NCBI RefSeq assembly: GCF_901933205.1
Contig: NC_044584.1
Location: 14,611,001-14,675,000 of the forward strand
Direction: 5' to 3'
Length of the DNA: 64,000 nucleotides
DNA from: Camarhynchus parvulus
Lineage: Eukaryota; Chordata; Aves; Passeriformes; Thraupidae
Shown: positions 63,522 to 64,000 of the stretch, in pieces
Layout of the letters: the number at the start of each line of letters is the position of its first letter
How positions within the stretch are numbered: the stretch's first letter is position 1
Program-made: the position numbers and the translations under genes
The notes under the pieces: generated by a model
Database searches by the model: none
Told to the model about the DNA's origin: nothing
What the model saw: only the letters and a program-made list of their open reading frames with translations

Positions 63522-64000
63522 AAGAAGGTAAATTCTGACCTGTACCTCAGCTTCCACATTTTGAGCCCTTGCTTTTCCTGAAACACTGAGGTGCAGAGTG
63601 TCACTGTTTGATGTGAGAGTAGCAAGTGTCATTTATTGTTGGCTGTTAAACCTGTGTGGTCTTTGGGGTCAGAAAAAGGGGGAAATGTTCACATGTGATA
63701 TGTCCTAATCTGGCTCCAAATCTGTATTCTATTTAATTTCTGTCCCAGGTGATGTTGAAGTTAGCTGTATACCACGCACAGCAGGAAATTAAATTTGCTA
63801 TTTGCTGAAAGCTTTTATTTTTTTATTAAATAGTTGTGTAAAACTATTGTACTTATAAATAGTGGTGTAAAAATGTCCTGACTATTGTTAAATACCTCTT
63901 GCACACCTCGAGTCATATATTTATATTATTTCTTTGCTATGTGTATATTCATGTGGATTTGGGTTTTACACCTTTCCTGATTAATGTCACTGACTTGGTG
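63522..64000. other. Intergenic, nothing recognised
   Basis: A+T-rich sequence with short T-runs and no convincing open frame, RNA gene or repeat. Confidence 0.6.

Overview
The window is vertebrate nuclear DNA, almost certainly from a bird. It is A+T-rich, mostly non-coding, and has GT-AG introns. It also carries degraded CR1 LINE fragments, which are the typical interspersed repeat of sauropsids. A putative LTR near the right end has a passerine flavour, but I cannot confirm the species.

One protein-coding gene fills the window: USP7 (HAUSP), the ubiquitin-specific protease 7 deubiquitinase, on the + strand. Thirty coding exons (exons 2 to 31 in the human numbering) can be placed to the base between 21637 and 59869. 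Every splice phase agrees. Together they encode the 1075 complete codons that correspond to human residues 28 to 1102, so human numbering can be used without an offset. The catalytic triad is intact: Cys223 in exon 6, His464 in exon 13 and Asp481 in exon 14. The TRAF-like domain, catalytic domain, five ubiquitin-like domains and activating C-terminal tail are all complete. Exon 1, with the start codon and Gln-rich N-terminus, is not in the window and must lie upstream.

Layout: 1-21636 is the distal part of a very long intron 1, with a CpG-rich patch at about 20.15-20.50 kb. The interval 21637-59869 holds the coding exons. Introns 2 (5.7 kb), 6 (5.7 kb), 7 (2.4 kb) and 30 (2.7 kb) are the largest, and introns 9 and 24 are below 100 bp. 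The 3' UTR runs from 59870 to about 61150 and has three AATAAA signals. From 61150 onward there is no recognisable protein gene. That stretch holds a G-run cluster (61.3 kb), a CpG-island-like block (62.73-62.97 kb), a well-formed distal poly(A) signal with two Pumilio-type motifs (63.03 kb) and a probable minus-strand LTR (63.2-63.5 kb).

I found no undescribed gene system. The points most worth a second look are a GC-AG intron in USP7 (intron 22), a CpG-dense exon 14 inside a CpG-poor gene, the intron 1 CpG patch, and the CpG block plus distal poly(A) signal beyond the annotated-style 3' end.
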